Translations under genes and position numbers: made by a program
The notes under the pieces: model-generated
What the model was told of the DNA's origin: nothing
Databases searched by the model: none
Seen by the model: the letters and a program-made list of their open reading frames with translations, nothing else
Shown here: positions 34,642-46,725 of the stretch, one piece after another
Numbering within the stretch: position 1 is the first letter of the stretch
How the letters are laid out: each line of letters opens with the position of its first letter
Origin: Solanum dulcamara
Lineage: Eukaryota; Streptophyta; Magnoliopsida; Solanales; Solanaceae
Direction of reading: 5' to 3'
Assembly (NCBI RefSeq): GCF_947179165.1
Contig: NC_077245.1
Location: 46,959,286-47,023,285 of the forward strand
DNA: 64,000 bases

Positions 34642-36562
34642 TGTCATGATCCAACCTAGGGCCTAGTCGTAATATGGCAATTAAAACCTCGAAGGGCTCC
34701 AACCAGGCCAGTTGTACATATCATAAGCATACATAAGGTAAAGTAAAAGCGTAGCAAATCAAAAATATAACATGACAACATAGACTTGAAACATTTGTCC
34801 AACTAGATGCCTCTACTCATGAGCATTGGTGGGGGCTAAGATATATCTCCAGCTCACGCTCAATATGAAAGATAACAAACTATCTTTGAAAACAATAACC
34901 AAATGGATGACTAGTCCCCGATAAATGACCACTCTCCACAAACATCGTCGGATAGCAAATCTTAACTAGCTATGTGGATGAATATTATTTTCACCTAAAC
35001 CCCTACACTATTATACAATGTAGGCAAAAAGTATGCATTGACATGTTGGAATGTACTAAGTATGAAGGCATGACATGCAACGTAAATCATGGGATGCAAT
35101 GGTCAAGTAAAATACATCCTAAGATGAGATAAGAAAAGTCATGGGAAAATCATAGTGACCAAAATATTTTAAAAGCATAATTGAGATCATGAAAATACAT
35201 ATGAAATCATACATATGTGGGATACTAACCACAACCGACAATAAGACTTTGTCAGCTATAACATGGAATTCTAACATTCCCTCTACACCAGATGAAAGGG
35301 GAATCTACTTTCCATGGTAGACTCTACCCTACTAGGCGGGTCATACATACGCTATATGTGGATCCAATAGCTAGTTCATAAAGGCAACCTACGGTGGCAC
35401 ATAGTTATGCGACAAGAAAATTATATAAGGACCCCATATTTCGAGCCCCCACCTCAAGTCCTCATTAAGTGCTAAGTCAAATCCCACAGAGTACATATAT
35501 AGCATAGAAATCATAATGACATATATCAAAGTCTTGATCATAGGTTTGAAATAATAGAGTAGCTAATTTTCATAACACAAGTGAAATGCGAATATTGTCC
35601 TTTCACATTATAAATCATACATACATAGACATAATTCATACTTGGAAATTCATGATCATAGCTTATACTTGAAATTACGATAAGACATGAATGCATGATC
35701 AATTGACTTGAAAATCATGAAATTGACTTGAAAACATGCATGATCATATACTTTCTATTAGCCCATACATAATTCATAAAGATAATATAATTCGAAAGTA
35801 TAATTGAAAATACCCATAATTAATATCATGAATACTAGAGATCAATGTAGGAGAATTCATGGAAAAACTTTTTAATTCAATGCAATAACCATCAATTTAT
35901 ATTAAAATAGACATAATTTGAGTCATAATTCATGCAATTAGACTAGACCTCATGATACCCATAAAATATCATACTTTAATTTGATAGAAAACTTGAGAAA
36001 TTGATTGATCTTCATGAATAAAAAAATCCATGAATCAATACCACATACCTTAAGTGAGAAAATAAAATAATTTGGAAGAACTTGAGAGGTTTGATGGAGA
36101 GCTTGAGTGAATTTATTTGAATTCTTCAATGGAGTCCTTGAAAATCTTTTGTAGAGAGAGAAATATTTGAGTAGGGAAATTGTAGAAGAATGAATAGAAT
36201 TAGAGGTTTAGGTTAATTGATAGAGCTGAATTAGTTCCTAAAAACATCTAGGTTCATTAACTAACTATTAGGGAAAAGTCTAAAGTGACCTTACTTAAAA
36301 CTGAATCCAGACAAAAACCATCGCCCAGATCCGCGACATGGATTTGTTCCACAATAGGCCAATTTTGAACGAATGAGATTTTGACTCCAAGAAAAATTGC
36401 ACTGAACGGAAGAAAGTTCGTGACGCGGACTTGACGTGCACTTTACTATTTTGTGCAGTTTATTCAAAAAATCTATCTTTCGATATACGGGTCCTAAAAA
36501 TCTACCAAGACCATTACCAAGACATTCTTAAGGCACTTGTGAGCATTTTGAAGAATGTTACA
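34642..36562 (-). mobile_element. Shared LTR: 5' of element 5 and 3' of element 6
   Basis: A complete 1921-bp LTR. Minus-strand start is TGTAACATTC at 36562 and the end is TCATGACA at 34642. On its low side stands the element 5 primer site; on its high side the element 6 polypurine tract (TTCCTAAGGGAGAAATAT, 36563 on). It has the conserved block in reverse at about 35246-35275 and a degenerate inverted repeat near 35040-35062. Confidence 0.88.
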
Positions 36563-39500
36563 ATATTTCTCCCTTAGGAACATTCGTCCTCGAATGAAAT
36601 TCAACTAATATAGGAAGGAAATGGAAAAAGGACTAGAAACCCAACATGAACGTGAGCATACTTTAAAAAATGCATAGAACATGTAAACTTCATACTTAAC
36701 ATAAGACATAGTCACTAGAATAGAAAAAAAATCATTTTCATGAATCATACATGCATATGAATGACATGTGGAACTGAAACGTAGGACCTTAATCGGTTTG
36801 ATCATGAACAACTTAGTACCTTTAGGCTTAAGTGGAAATAAAAAGATACGGATAACGCTATATCATGTCTGATTCCGCCTCCCACGTATCACTCTCTACT
36901 TGTTGATTCCTCCATAACACTTTGACGAAAAAACATCTTTATTTCTTAACCTCTCTACTTGCCGATCTAAAATCTCAACCAGGACCTCCTCATACGTCAA
37001 ATTCTCTTCAATAATCACATTATCTATTGGCACAATAGAATTTGGATCACCCACAAACATCCTCAATATTGACACATGAAATACCTGATGAACGAAAACC
37101 AACTCAAGTGGCATGTCTAACTCATATGCTACTTTGTCAATGCACTTTAATATTCTATAGGGTCCTATATATCTAGACCTTAGTTTCTCTTTCTTACCAA
37201 ATAGCATTACCCCTTTTATAGGTGAAATGTTAAAATACACCATATCATCCACATCCAATGCAAGCTCTCTCTTCCTAGTTTCCAAATAGGACTTTTGACA
37301 ACTTTGAGCCATTTTCAGTCTTTTTCTTATAAGCCTTACTTTCTCCATTGCATGAACTACCAAATATTGACCAATCAATTCCATCTCACCCACTTCAAAC
37401 CATCCCATCGGAGACCTACATCTTCTCCCATACAAGGCTTCAAAAAATAGTTATTTAGATTCTAGAGTGGTAACTATTATTATATGCAAACTCAATTAAA
37501 GGAAAATGCTCATACCAATTTCCTTTAAGATCAATAGCACATTCCCTTAATATATCCTTCAAAGTTTGAATAATTTTTTCACTTGTCTATCAGTTTGAGG
37601 ATGGAAAGCAGTTCATAGCTTCACTCTAGAACCAAGATTTTTTGAAATGACTTCCAAAAATATGAAGTGAATTGGGTTCCTCTATCAGATATAATTGACA
37701 AAGGAACACCATGAAGTTTCACAAGTTCACGAATGTATGGTTAGCATAATATTTGGCACCGTAAGGTGTGTTGAGTTAAACCTCCCAGTTTTTGATGCTC
37801 AACCTTAACTTAATGACAATTAGGACACTTAACCACAACTCCGCTATATCCTTCTTCATTCCATTCCACCAATACACCATAGGGCCCTCGACCTATATAA
37901 GAAATTCTATCCCAAGAGTACTAGCCCTTACTTCCTTATTAAACAAACCTCGAGACCTAATAAAGAAACCCCTAATATATCGAACATCTACCCATATAGC
38001 ATCAACACTACATTCAAGCCTAGTTCTATAACCACTCTAATATACTCACTTGAAACCCTTAACGAGAAATCATCAATAACCTACTACAATCATTTATATA
38101 TCCACAACCACATGTTCAAGCCTACCATTCTAACCACTTTATGGCTCCCTTGAAGTCAACATCACTTAATAATTTTTGTGTCTACCTTAGCATCTCTATA
38201 TCCTCATTGGTATTCATTCCTAGCAAAGGTCATACCTATATACTCGTACTTATCTATTGCATACAACAAGGTCTTATCTAGCTCTTTATCCATATCTATG
38301 ACACTAAATGGACTAAGCATACCATAATTATCACGATACGGAACACCCACTCTTCCCCCAAATCTTCCCTAACTTATCCATTGAGAGCTATGAACTTTAG
38401 TCAATAGCATTTCTCTTAGGCCATCTATCTTTGAAACTCCTAAGCAACATTGGTAATGAAATACTCCATCTTCCCCTTGTGAGAGAACCTCAATCTTCTC
38501 ATCAACCATAAATTTCTCATGAACTACCAATCAAAATTCTTAACCATCTCAAACAAGAACACCACCTTCATTAGCATCACTCAAACTTACCCCTAAATAT
38601 GTAGTCACATAAGGGTATTAATCAAAAAAGGCTCTAGCAAGATTTCAAGACATACATCAAATCTTATTGAAAGGTAAGGGGTAACAAAAGATAATGCAGC
38701 ACCCAGATCAATTAAAACATAAACATCAAAGTCAAACACCTCCAACTTACTCGTAATCATATCGGGAGACTCCACAACATCTTGCCTAGCTTGAAGTGCG
38801 TAGAACCTTTTGTGGCGTGGACCCCCAACTTGTTGAGCTTGTCCACCTTGAGTAGCTTTCCTTTGAGGACATCCTTGTATCCTCTTTTTAGGTCATTTGG
38901 ATATTTTATGCCCCATTTTACCACATCCAAAAAAGCGCTCATTCCCATCAAACACTTACCCCCATGATTTCTTCCACACTTGGTGTACGTAGGGAGAGTA
39001 GTACCAATAGTATTCACACATCCTCTTTGGTACATAGGGTATGACACCCTATCTTTATCAAATCTTTGGTCCAAAGTTCGAGGGGAACCTTGACTTGGGA
39101 ATCTTTGGTCTTGTGGAAAATGGCCATTTTCCTCACCGGTCTTAGCTTTAGAAAATCCGCCTTCAAACCGAGCCCTATTGGATTCACTCATCTTTCTCTC
39201 TTCAATATTCTTTCCTTCTATTTATTCAGCATAGGTCATGATCCAAGATATGTCTATTTCTTTCACAAGCATAGAGGCTTGGAAATCTCTAGCAACTAAG
39301 TCGGACACCCCCGAAATGAACTTACTCATTTAGGCATGAGAATCAACTATCAAAGAGGGAGCATACTTGGACAACTTTGTAAACTTGAGGGAATACTCTC
39401 TCACACTCATATTACCTTTCTTGAGGTTGATAAACTCAAACACCTTTGCCTCCCCCAACTCAAGTGGAATGAAGCGGTCAAGAAAAGAAACTTTGAAATC

Positions 39501-39875
39501 CTCCCAACCTATAGGGCCTCTTTCACCCCTTTCGGCCTTCTATTGGACACACTACACTCTAGCGACACCCCTAAGTTGATAGTCCACTATTTATGCCTTC
39601 TCCTCAGAAGACATCCCCATAATATTCATAATCTTATATACCTCATAAAAAAATTCTTAGGGATCCTCATCTTTTTCCGAAGCATGGAAATTGGGAGGGT
39701 TCATCCTTGTGAAGTCGCTAACTCTTAAAGATAGTGTGATCATATTTGTAGGAGAAATTACTCCTTGGTTGGCCACTATGAAAGATAGCATAGTGATAGC
39801 GGTCCAAAACTCCTCATTAGTTACTTGATAGGGAAGGGAACCATTAGCTTGAGGGATTTGTCTTCTTGGAGGCAT
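36563..39875 (-). pseudogene. pol: Element 6 gag-integrase remnant
   Basis: Gag starts at ATG 39875 (MPPRRQIPQANGSLPYQVTN). It continues at 39191-38757 (RFEGGFSKAKTGEENGHF ... CGRNHGGKCLMG, then a frame-shifted zinc knuckle) and a short protease beginning. The same jump to the integrase N-terminus as in element 5 follows near 38590, then the same unidentified insert (about 37895-38390), YWWNGMKKDI-like sequence, the same loss of the first catalytic Asp segment (joint near 37760-37790) and Lys for the catalytic Glu (plus strand TTTCAC, about 37577-37582). The C-terminal open frame 37435-36896 (GRRCRSPMGWFEVGEMELIG ... RYIGPYRILKCIDKVAYELDM ... VEILDRQVERLRNKDV) is the best-kept part and includes the chromodomain-like end. 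It is less decayed there than element 5. Confidence 0.85.
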
Positions 39876-40077
39876 GTTTTCAAAAATTACAAAGAACAAC
39901 CGTTAGGAGGGAAGGCCTTAGAGTACCACTCTATCGCAAGATATAGATCATGAAAGGAGTGAGGATTTTCCTAAGATGCCTCATAGCCTCCTACTCATAA
40001 GTGTGGTGTGCTTCACACTCAAGAATAAGACTCTACTTGATGCAGCATGTTGGACACAGTAAGACACTTTAGCCTTA

Positions 40078-40090
40078 TGCTCTGATACCA
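40078..40090 (-). other. Element 6 primer-binding site
   Basis: Minus strand TGGTATCAGAGCA, 4 nt from the LTR end at 40095. Confidence 0.85.
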
Positions 40091-40094
40091 AGTT

Positions 40095-41287
40095 TGTCAT
40101 GACCCGACCTAGGGCTTAGTTGTAACACAATGATCGAAACCCCGAAGGGCTCCCACTAATCCTCTTGCACATATTACAATCATACATAAGATAAAGTAAA
40201 AATTGAAATATCATAAGCGAGTCTAAACTATGAATAGCAAATGAACAATGTCATATGACAATATAGACTTAAAACATTTGTCCAATTAGAAGCCTCTACT
40301 CATGAACATTGAAAAATGCTAAGACATGTCCCCAGCTGACCAAATATGAAACATAACAAAAGGTCTTTGAAAAAAATATACAACTGATTGACTAGTCCCC
40401 AATAAATGAGGACTCACCACAAACACCGCCAGATAGAAAAGCTTAACTAGCCATGTGGACGAATATAATCTTTAACCTCAACCCCTAAATTATGAGATAA
40501 TACAGGCAAAAAGTATGCATTAGCACATTGGAATGTATTAAGTATGAGGCATGACATGCAACATAAATTATGGGATGCAATTGTCAATTAAACACAAGAT
40601 AAGATGAGATAAGTAAAGTCATGAGAAATAATAGTGACTAAAGCATTTTGAAAATCACAATTGAGATCATGAAAATTCATATGAAATCATACCTATGTGG
40701 GATAGGAACCATAACTGACAATAAGACCATGTGAGCTATATTATGGAATCCCGATGTTACCCCTACACAGGAAGAAAGGGGAATCTACTTGCCAAGATAG
40801 ATTCTACCCCGCTAGGTGGGTCATACATAAGCTATATGTGGATCTAATAGCTAGGCCATGAAGGCAACCTATGGTGGCACGTAATTATTCAACAATATAC
40901 TTTATATAAGGACCCTATATTTTGAGCCCCCACTTCAAGTCCTCATTCAGTGCTAAGTCAAATCTCACAAAATACATACATAGCATAGAAAACATGATGG
41001 CATGTATCATAGTCATGATCATAGGTTTGAAATAATAGAGTAGCTTATTTTCATAAAATACGTGAAATGCGAATATTAGGGTAAGACATGAATGCATGAT
41101 CAATTGACTTAAAAACATGCATGACCATATACTTTAGATTAGCCCATACATAATTCATAAAGATAATATAATTTGGAAGTATAATTGAAAATACTCAAAA
41201 TTAATATCATGAACCCTAGAGATCAATGTTGGAGAATTCATGGAAAAACTTTTTAATTCAATAAAATAACCATTAATTTATATAAAA
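40095..41287 (-). mobile_element. Element 6 5' LTR, inner part
   Basis: The low-coordinate end TGTCATGACCCGACC is the LTR 3' end on the minus strand. It aligns with 34642-35914 of the shared LTR and breaks at 41287 at the type C insertion. Confidence 0.86.
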
Positions 41288-42235
41288 TGTCATGACCCAA
41301 GCCTAGGGCCTAGACGTGACATGGCGAATGAGGAACCAAAAAGTACCTCAAAGAAGCCTTTTAGCATTCTTTTAGCATTCTTTTAGCCTTTCATAGGTAA
41401 TACAAATAAATATACAAGCAGAAATCATAATAGTAAATCTTACACTTACATATGTTCAATAATACCTCTAACTTTTAGATTTAATGGGGCTAAGACAAGT
41501 CCCTAGCTCACCCTCAATCATAATAGAAAAAAATGTCATAGTAAGTGTCTAAATATCTAAACAAATTATAACATAGAAAGATAAATAAGTGTTGTTCTCG
41601 GAACATGGAAACTCACCAAAAGTAGTCTTCAAACTAAATCTCAACTATCCACGTAGAGGAGAACGAGGAGGAGCATCGGTCCCTACATGGTGATATCATG
41701 TAGGAAAAAGAGTATGTGTTAGTACTTTAAATATACTAAGTATGTAAGCATGCATGAACATTGAGGAAACATTAAAACATTTATGTAATATAAAACATAA
41801 TGTAATGCATGCATAATCAATCATATAGATATCCTTTAAAATATTCATTTTGTGGGAAAATGACCATAACCGACATTTTAGACCATGTGAGCTATTACAT
41901 GGAATCCAATATAACCCCCCTATGTTGGCTGGGGAGACTACTTGCCAGGTAGAACTCTGTCAACTTCATTCATTTCTTTAACTTTAACTTTAAGGGCTAT
42001 CATGGATCCATTAGCCTAAGCCTACAATGGCTCCTATGTTGGCACATAGTTAATGTGACAAGGGATTGCTATTAGGATTCACTTACCGAATCCCACCTCA
42101 ATTCCCAATTTGATGCTAAGTCAACCCACAGAAAAGATTAATACTTCAAAATAGTCATAGTATATAGCTTGAGAATTCAAAAAAACATTCGATGGAATAG
42201 CTCATTAAAAGCTTTAGTGATTCAAATATGCAAGA
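41288..42235 (-). mobile_element. Type C LTR, first part (inserted in element 6 LTR)
   Basis: It begins TGTCATGACCCAAGCC on the plus strand (LTR end) and is interrupted at 42235 by a solo type B LTR. It contains the conserved block in reverse (about 41880-41912) and the inverted repeat with one mismatch (41719-41739). Flanking bases TAAAA (41283-41287) and TCAAA (46726-46730) are a target duplication with one mismatch. No internal region is present, so it is a solo LTR. Confidence 0.82.
42231..42235 (+). repeat. Target-site duplication of the solo type B LTR, left copy
   Basis: CAAGA, identical to 45377-45381. Confidence 0.88.
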
Positions 42236-42576
42236 TGTTATGCCCCTCATTTTTGGTACATGGGAACATCTATATAGCTTCTCTAGAGATACCGTGCGAT
42301 CCATATTATCTACAACGTTATCAAATAACTCTAACGAAGAGAGGATGTGATGCCCCATAATAGTAAATGTTGGAAATAGAGTTATAAGGATTTGAAAGGA
42401 GTTGGAGTCCAAGTAACAAGTCGTGGAACTCGACTTACTTGCGTAAGTTACCAATTTGGGCGTCTTATATACTTAAGCTATTAGAGTGCATGTCGAGATC
42501 ACGTAGCAAGGATTACATAGGTTCTTAAAGTAAGATGGGATTATGAACCCAAGAAAGAGGCGGATGGAGGCATAGC

Positions 42577-42666
42577 ACCTACTTTGAAACAAGTAGGTGA
42601 TGAACCTACTTGGACTAAGTAGGTGATGTACCTACTTGGACCAAGTAGGTGACACACCTACTTAGG
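42577..42666. repeat. Palindromic short tandem array
   Basis: About 3.5 copies of a roughly 27-bp unit containing ACCTACTTGGACCAAGTAGG. Each unit is itself an inverted repeat (CCTACTTGG-CCAAGTAGG), so transcripts could fold into several hairpins. At the matching place, element 4 has different arrays. Confidence 0.85.
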
Positions 42667-44194
42667 GTGGACCCCATATTACCACGTGGCAGCTTTGGAT
42701 TGGTTGCATGAGATGACATGGCTTCCTAAGGGCTTGACACATGTCACCCTTAGGGGATAACATGTGTCATTCTACAAAAAGGGTATATATATAAAGTGAT
42801 GACTAATTCATCATAATTCATCCATCTTTCATTTGGAAAATTAAGAGAAAACATGAGAGAGTAAAGAAAGGAAGCTACGGGTTAGGCCTAGGCAAGGTAA
42901 GTCCTCTGATTTTGCTCCATGAATTAATTATTTAAGGTATCCTACGGTAATATAATAGTTTTTAATAGCATAAATTAATTATTTGGGCAGCAGGATAGCA
43001 CAATAAACAACCCGCTAATTTTCAGCATGTTAAGGAGCTTCCAAAGTTGAGTTTCGGTAAGGTAAGATCCCTCCTTTCAAGTTGGAGTTAACAAAGTTGT
43101 TATGGAGTATATTACTTGTGTTAAATTAAGTTGTAAGTAGGAAAAATTGCATAAGTAGGCTGGACATTGTGAGCACATGAAATCAAAGTCGTTCTAGCCG
43201 AGTTAATATTGTTAAAGTTGTATAGGATTATTATGATTGTGGTATTGTCTTTGGAGACGGTTTAATTTTGTGTTGAAGGTATGGAATGTAGGTCAAAAGA
43301 GGTGTGAGGTCTTCTAGTTGCATCCATATAACCCTCTGTTCCTTTTGGTTAAAGGTTTTATGAAATATAGATAGAAAACCTTATTTTGATATTGTGGTTT
43401 TGGGCGAGTTATTTGGAACTTGTATTGCATCGAATTGTAGTAATTCAATGTTGTATAGCTTTTGGTTGTTGTTTTTAATATGGATGCTAAGGTTTAGAGG
43501 TTAAAACGGAAGTTTGGATAGGGCAAGTTATAAGGGAGGTGCTACCCAATTTCCGTTAACTTCTTAACTAACTTATAAACTAGTCGAGAAAGGCGAACAA
43601 GGAAATGGTTCCTATGGATACTTGAATACAAATTTGGGAACTGGAGAGTCGAAGGTTATTATTATGAGTATTATTTTTTTTGTTAAATAGGTTCAGAGGA
43701 CGACGATGCGAACGTGGTTACGAGTAACCCATAAGAGGTAAATAAAGCTTATCTCTTCCTTTCTTTTGGCATGTCTTCAAGTTAAGTAATAAATGATATG
43801 AGCTTGAGGGTAAATCTACTCATAAATGCGAAGCATAATTCATGGTCCTTATTTACTTCTTGATGAAAGAACTCTTACAGTAATTCAACTAGGGCTTCTC
43901 AAGCTTTCCATATGTTAGGAAGTGATGAGTATGTGAAGCTATCCTTCTTTTCTCTTGGCATGTCTAAGCCATAAGTAGTTTGTATATGAAATGTTGGGAT
44001 AATTCCATTCATAAAACTCCAAGCATGACTCGTAATTCTTACCCACTTTTTGGTATTAGAACTCCTATAATAGTTTAGTTATTTCCTTTTAAGGCTTCTA
44101 TATGATGAAAGGTAGTATACGTAAGGCCTATCTCTCCTCTCTTTTGGAATTTCTTAAATGTAAGTGAATTGATATATGATATGAGTTTGGAGGA

Positions 44195-44755
44195 AGTCCT
44201 ATAAAGAGCCAGGTATGACCGAGTCCCATAAAGGGTCGGGTATGATATATGATGACATGATTATTCACTGAATCCCATAAAGAGCCAGGTACAATTGAGT
44301 ACAATAAATGGCCGAGTCCTATAAAGGGCCGGATATGATATATAATGATATGAGCATTCATCGAGTCCTATAAAGGACTGGGTACGACCGAGTCCCATAA
44401 AAAGCCAAGCACGATATATGACGATATAAGCATTCACCGAGTCCCATAAAGGGTCGAGTACGATTGAGTCCCAAAAAGGGCCAGGTATAATAGATGATGG
44501 TATTTTTATTATGATAGTATGATTATTTACTGAGTACCTCACTAAAGGGCCGGGTATGGCACATATATTCATATGATGACCTAATGAAATGTTTGTGACA
44601 CCGAGTCCCATGATGGGTCAGATACAGTATATAGGCATGAATATGAAAATATAAGAATGTAGTTGTAACATATGAGATGCTGTCGTATACAATGGTTCAA
44701 TACCGTGTACGATGATATGATAACACTGAGTCCCATAGCGGGCCAAGTACGGTAT
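44195..44755 (+). repeat. Twelve-unit expansion of GAGTCCCATAAAGGGCCGGG
   Basis: About twelve imperfect copies of the 20-bp core, spaced by about 5 bp (ACGAC/ACGATT type) or by longer spacers of ATATGATGATATGAGCATTCACC type, so units alternate short and long periods. The two other type B LTRs in the window have one such unit (23318-23332 and 24901-24917). Confidence 0.88.
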
Positions 44756-44881
44756 GGGCGGATGATATACATGCCCTCATTTTATAAGATGCAGGTGCGG
44801 TGATTTATTAACTGTTATACTTGTTTCCTGCATCACTAATTCTGTTGTAATCTAACTTATGCGGTGTTATGCTTTATATAC

Positions 44882-44902
44882 TCAGTACACATATTGTACT
44901 GA
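44882..44902. repeat. LTR inverted repeat TCAGTAC-N7-GTACTGA
   Basis: TCAGTAC (44882-44888), loop ACATATT, GTACTGA (44896-44902). A TTATATA sequence lies just upstream (44874-44880). It has the same architecture as in the chromoviral LTRs although the LTR body differs. Confidence 0.75.
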
Positions 44903-45381
44903 CCCCCTTTCTTTGGAGGGCTGCGTTTCATGCCCGCAGGTACAAATTTTCATTTTGGGGATCTGTCAGCTTAGGATTTCCACTCAGCTATGTTGGAAGT
45001 TCTCCACTGTTCTATAGCCTAGCTTTTGATGCTGGTCATTTTATGTATATATTTATTTATTCAGGGGTACAAAAGGGGCCCTGTCTCGCTATATGATATA
45101 GCTAATACTCCTAGAGGTCTGTAGACATGTGTATGTGGGTTGTTTGTAAGTTTGTTTCAATTGCGCCTATACGACGCATTGCAAATGTTGTTATGTTATG
45201 ACAACCTTGTCAGCTTGGGTGCCCTTTCATGTCACGATACAAATGAAACAGGCTACGTGTATAAGAAGATTTTATGACCCATTGGGGTTCTTATGTGTAG
45301 TTCTTAGATCTGATAGGTGTGTATACAGGGGTCCAGATCAGAACCCGGTCGCGGTCTATGGGGTTGGGTCGTGACACAAGA

Positions 45382-46725
45382 ATTGTCCTTATAGGTTAAA
45401 GAATCCATCATTCATAGTGTTTATCATTCTTTTATTTCATAAGACTCCCTTTTGATCATAGACATTGCTTTCATAAATATTTATTTGGAGTCAAAATTTT
45501 ATGTCAAACCTCACTGAAAATATAGTAAAATTAGGTAGGTTTAAATAACTTCAACTTTCAAATATGTATGTAAATGAAATTACGCATAAATAATTTGAAA
45601 TTCATTAATTAAAAATCATGCTTTAAACAACCACCATGAATTTTAAGAACCTTTAAAGATCTAAATAGGAAATAATACTTGAAAACCATCAATTCATATA
45701 TATGAAATCATTTTGTATCAAAATAGACCAATAATCATTAGTTTAACCATGATTCATGCTATTAAGTAGAAATAAGAATTACCTATAAGAAAATCATTTT
45801 TTGAAGAGATTTAGATGAAAGAGCTTTAGACTCCGTGGGTGGAAGAACCCATGAATAAACACACATACCTTAAAGTAAAGCTTAAAGAAAATAAACACAA
45901 TTTATCATATAATAAAAATAATTTAGGCATGCGAGTGGAAGGAATACTCTCATTGAAGCCGTACATACCTGGAATTCGAAGAGTTACTAAGAATCAAAGA
46001 ACTTAATGAACACTCTTGATCCTAGCCTTTTCTCCTTACTGGAGCATTTTGTGTACTACTCAAAGTATATGAATCACCAGAATAGTATTTCTACACTAGT
46101 AAGAACTAAAACTATATTTTGAGAATGAGTAAAAGAGTGTATAGAGAGAAGAGTTGCTTGAGAAAGCTTGATAAACAAAATGATGAAATAAGGTGGGTAT
46201 TTATAGGTGTGAAGGAGAGACCTAACAATAATTAAAATAACTATAGATAAAAATCTAAAAATTTAATGGAATATTGTGATGTCAAATGGATCTTGATCTT
46301 TCCATGGTTGGTGAGATGAACCTTCTTTTAACGGATTATCCTTTTTCGAAGCTGCGTTTAAAAAGATAAATTCCTTATTAGGATTTGGTGTCTGCATATG
46401 AATTGTTTCTCTAGATGTGTAATTTCATTTCATTCAAGAATCAACTGATTTGGAGCATCCTATAGGGAGATATGATTTTTCTTCTAGAAATACTCCATTT
46501 CATCACAGCATTGTATCTTGTAATAATTAATTTATTTGACCAACTTAACTCCTTAACATAAAATATGGTCTTCTCAAAGTTGTAGATAATGATGTTCAAG
46601 TTATTCAAAAAATTTAATCACCTAATTTGGATCAACCTATTAAAAGTTATGCCCAAAATATAGAAGCAATATCATTTTCATCAAAAATTGAAACATCATA
46701 GACAACTTTTTTAGGAGGTGTTATA
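45382..46725 (-). mobile_element. Type C LTR, second part
   Basis: Continuation after the solo type B LTR. It ends at 46725 in GGAGGTGTTATA, the reverse of the LTR start (TGTAACACCCC at 53222 in the plus-strand copy). The U3 part (46600-46725) aligns with 53222-53350. Total type C length is about 2.29 kb. Confidence 0.82.

Larger units (their letters stand above)
42236..45376 (+). mobile_element. Solo type B LTR, 3141 bp
   Basis: It runs from TGTTATGCCCCTCATT to GGGTTGGGTCGTGACA with the perfect 5-bp duplication CAAGA. It is the same family as the LTRs of element 4, in opposite orientation, and has no internal sequence; this is the normal product of recombination between the two LTRs of one element. 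It carries a GTAGGT hairpin-rich array (42577-42666), a twelve-unit array (44195-44755) and a perfect 7-bp inverted repeat (44882-44902). Short open frames in it are not coding. Confidence 0.9.

Noticed and set aside
39336..39728. 130-codon plus-strand open frame
   Set aside because: Antisense of element 6 gag capsid; no independent support.
44195..44755. Possible CRISPR-like array because of regular repeats and spacers
   Set aside because: Plant nuclear context, imperfect repeats, and spacers that are themselves repeated; it is an LTR tandem expansion.
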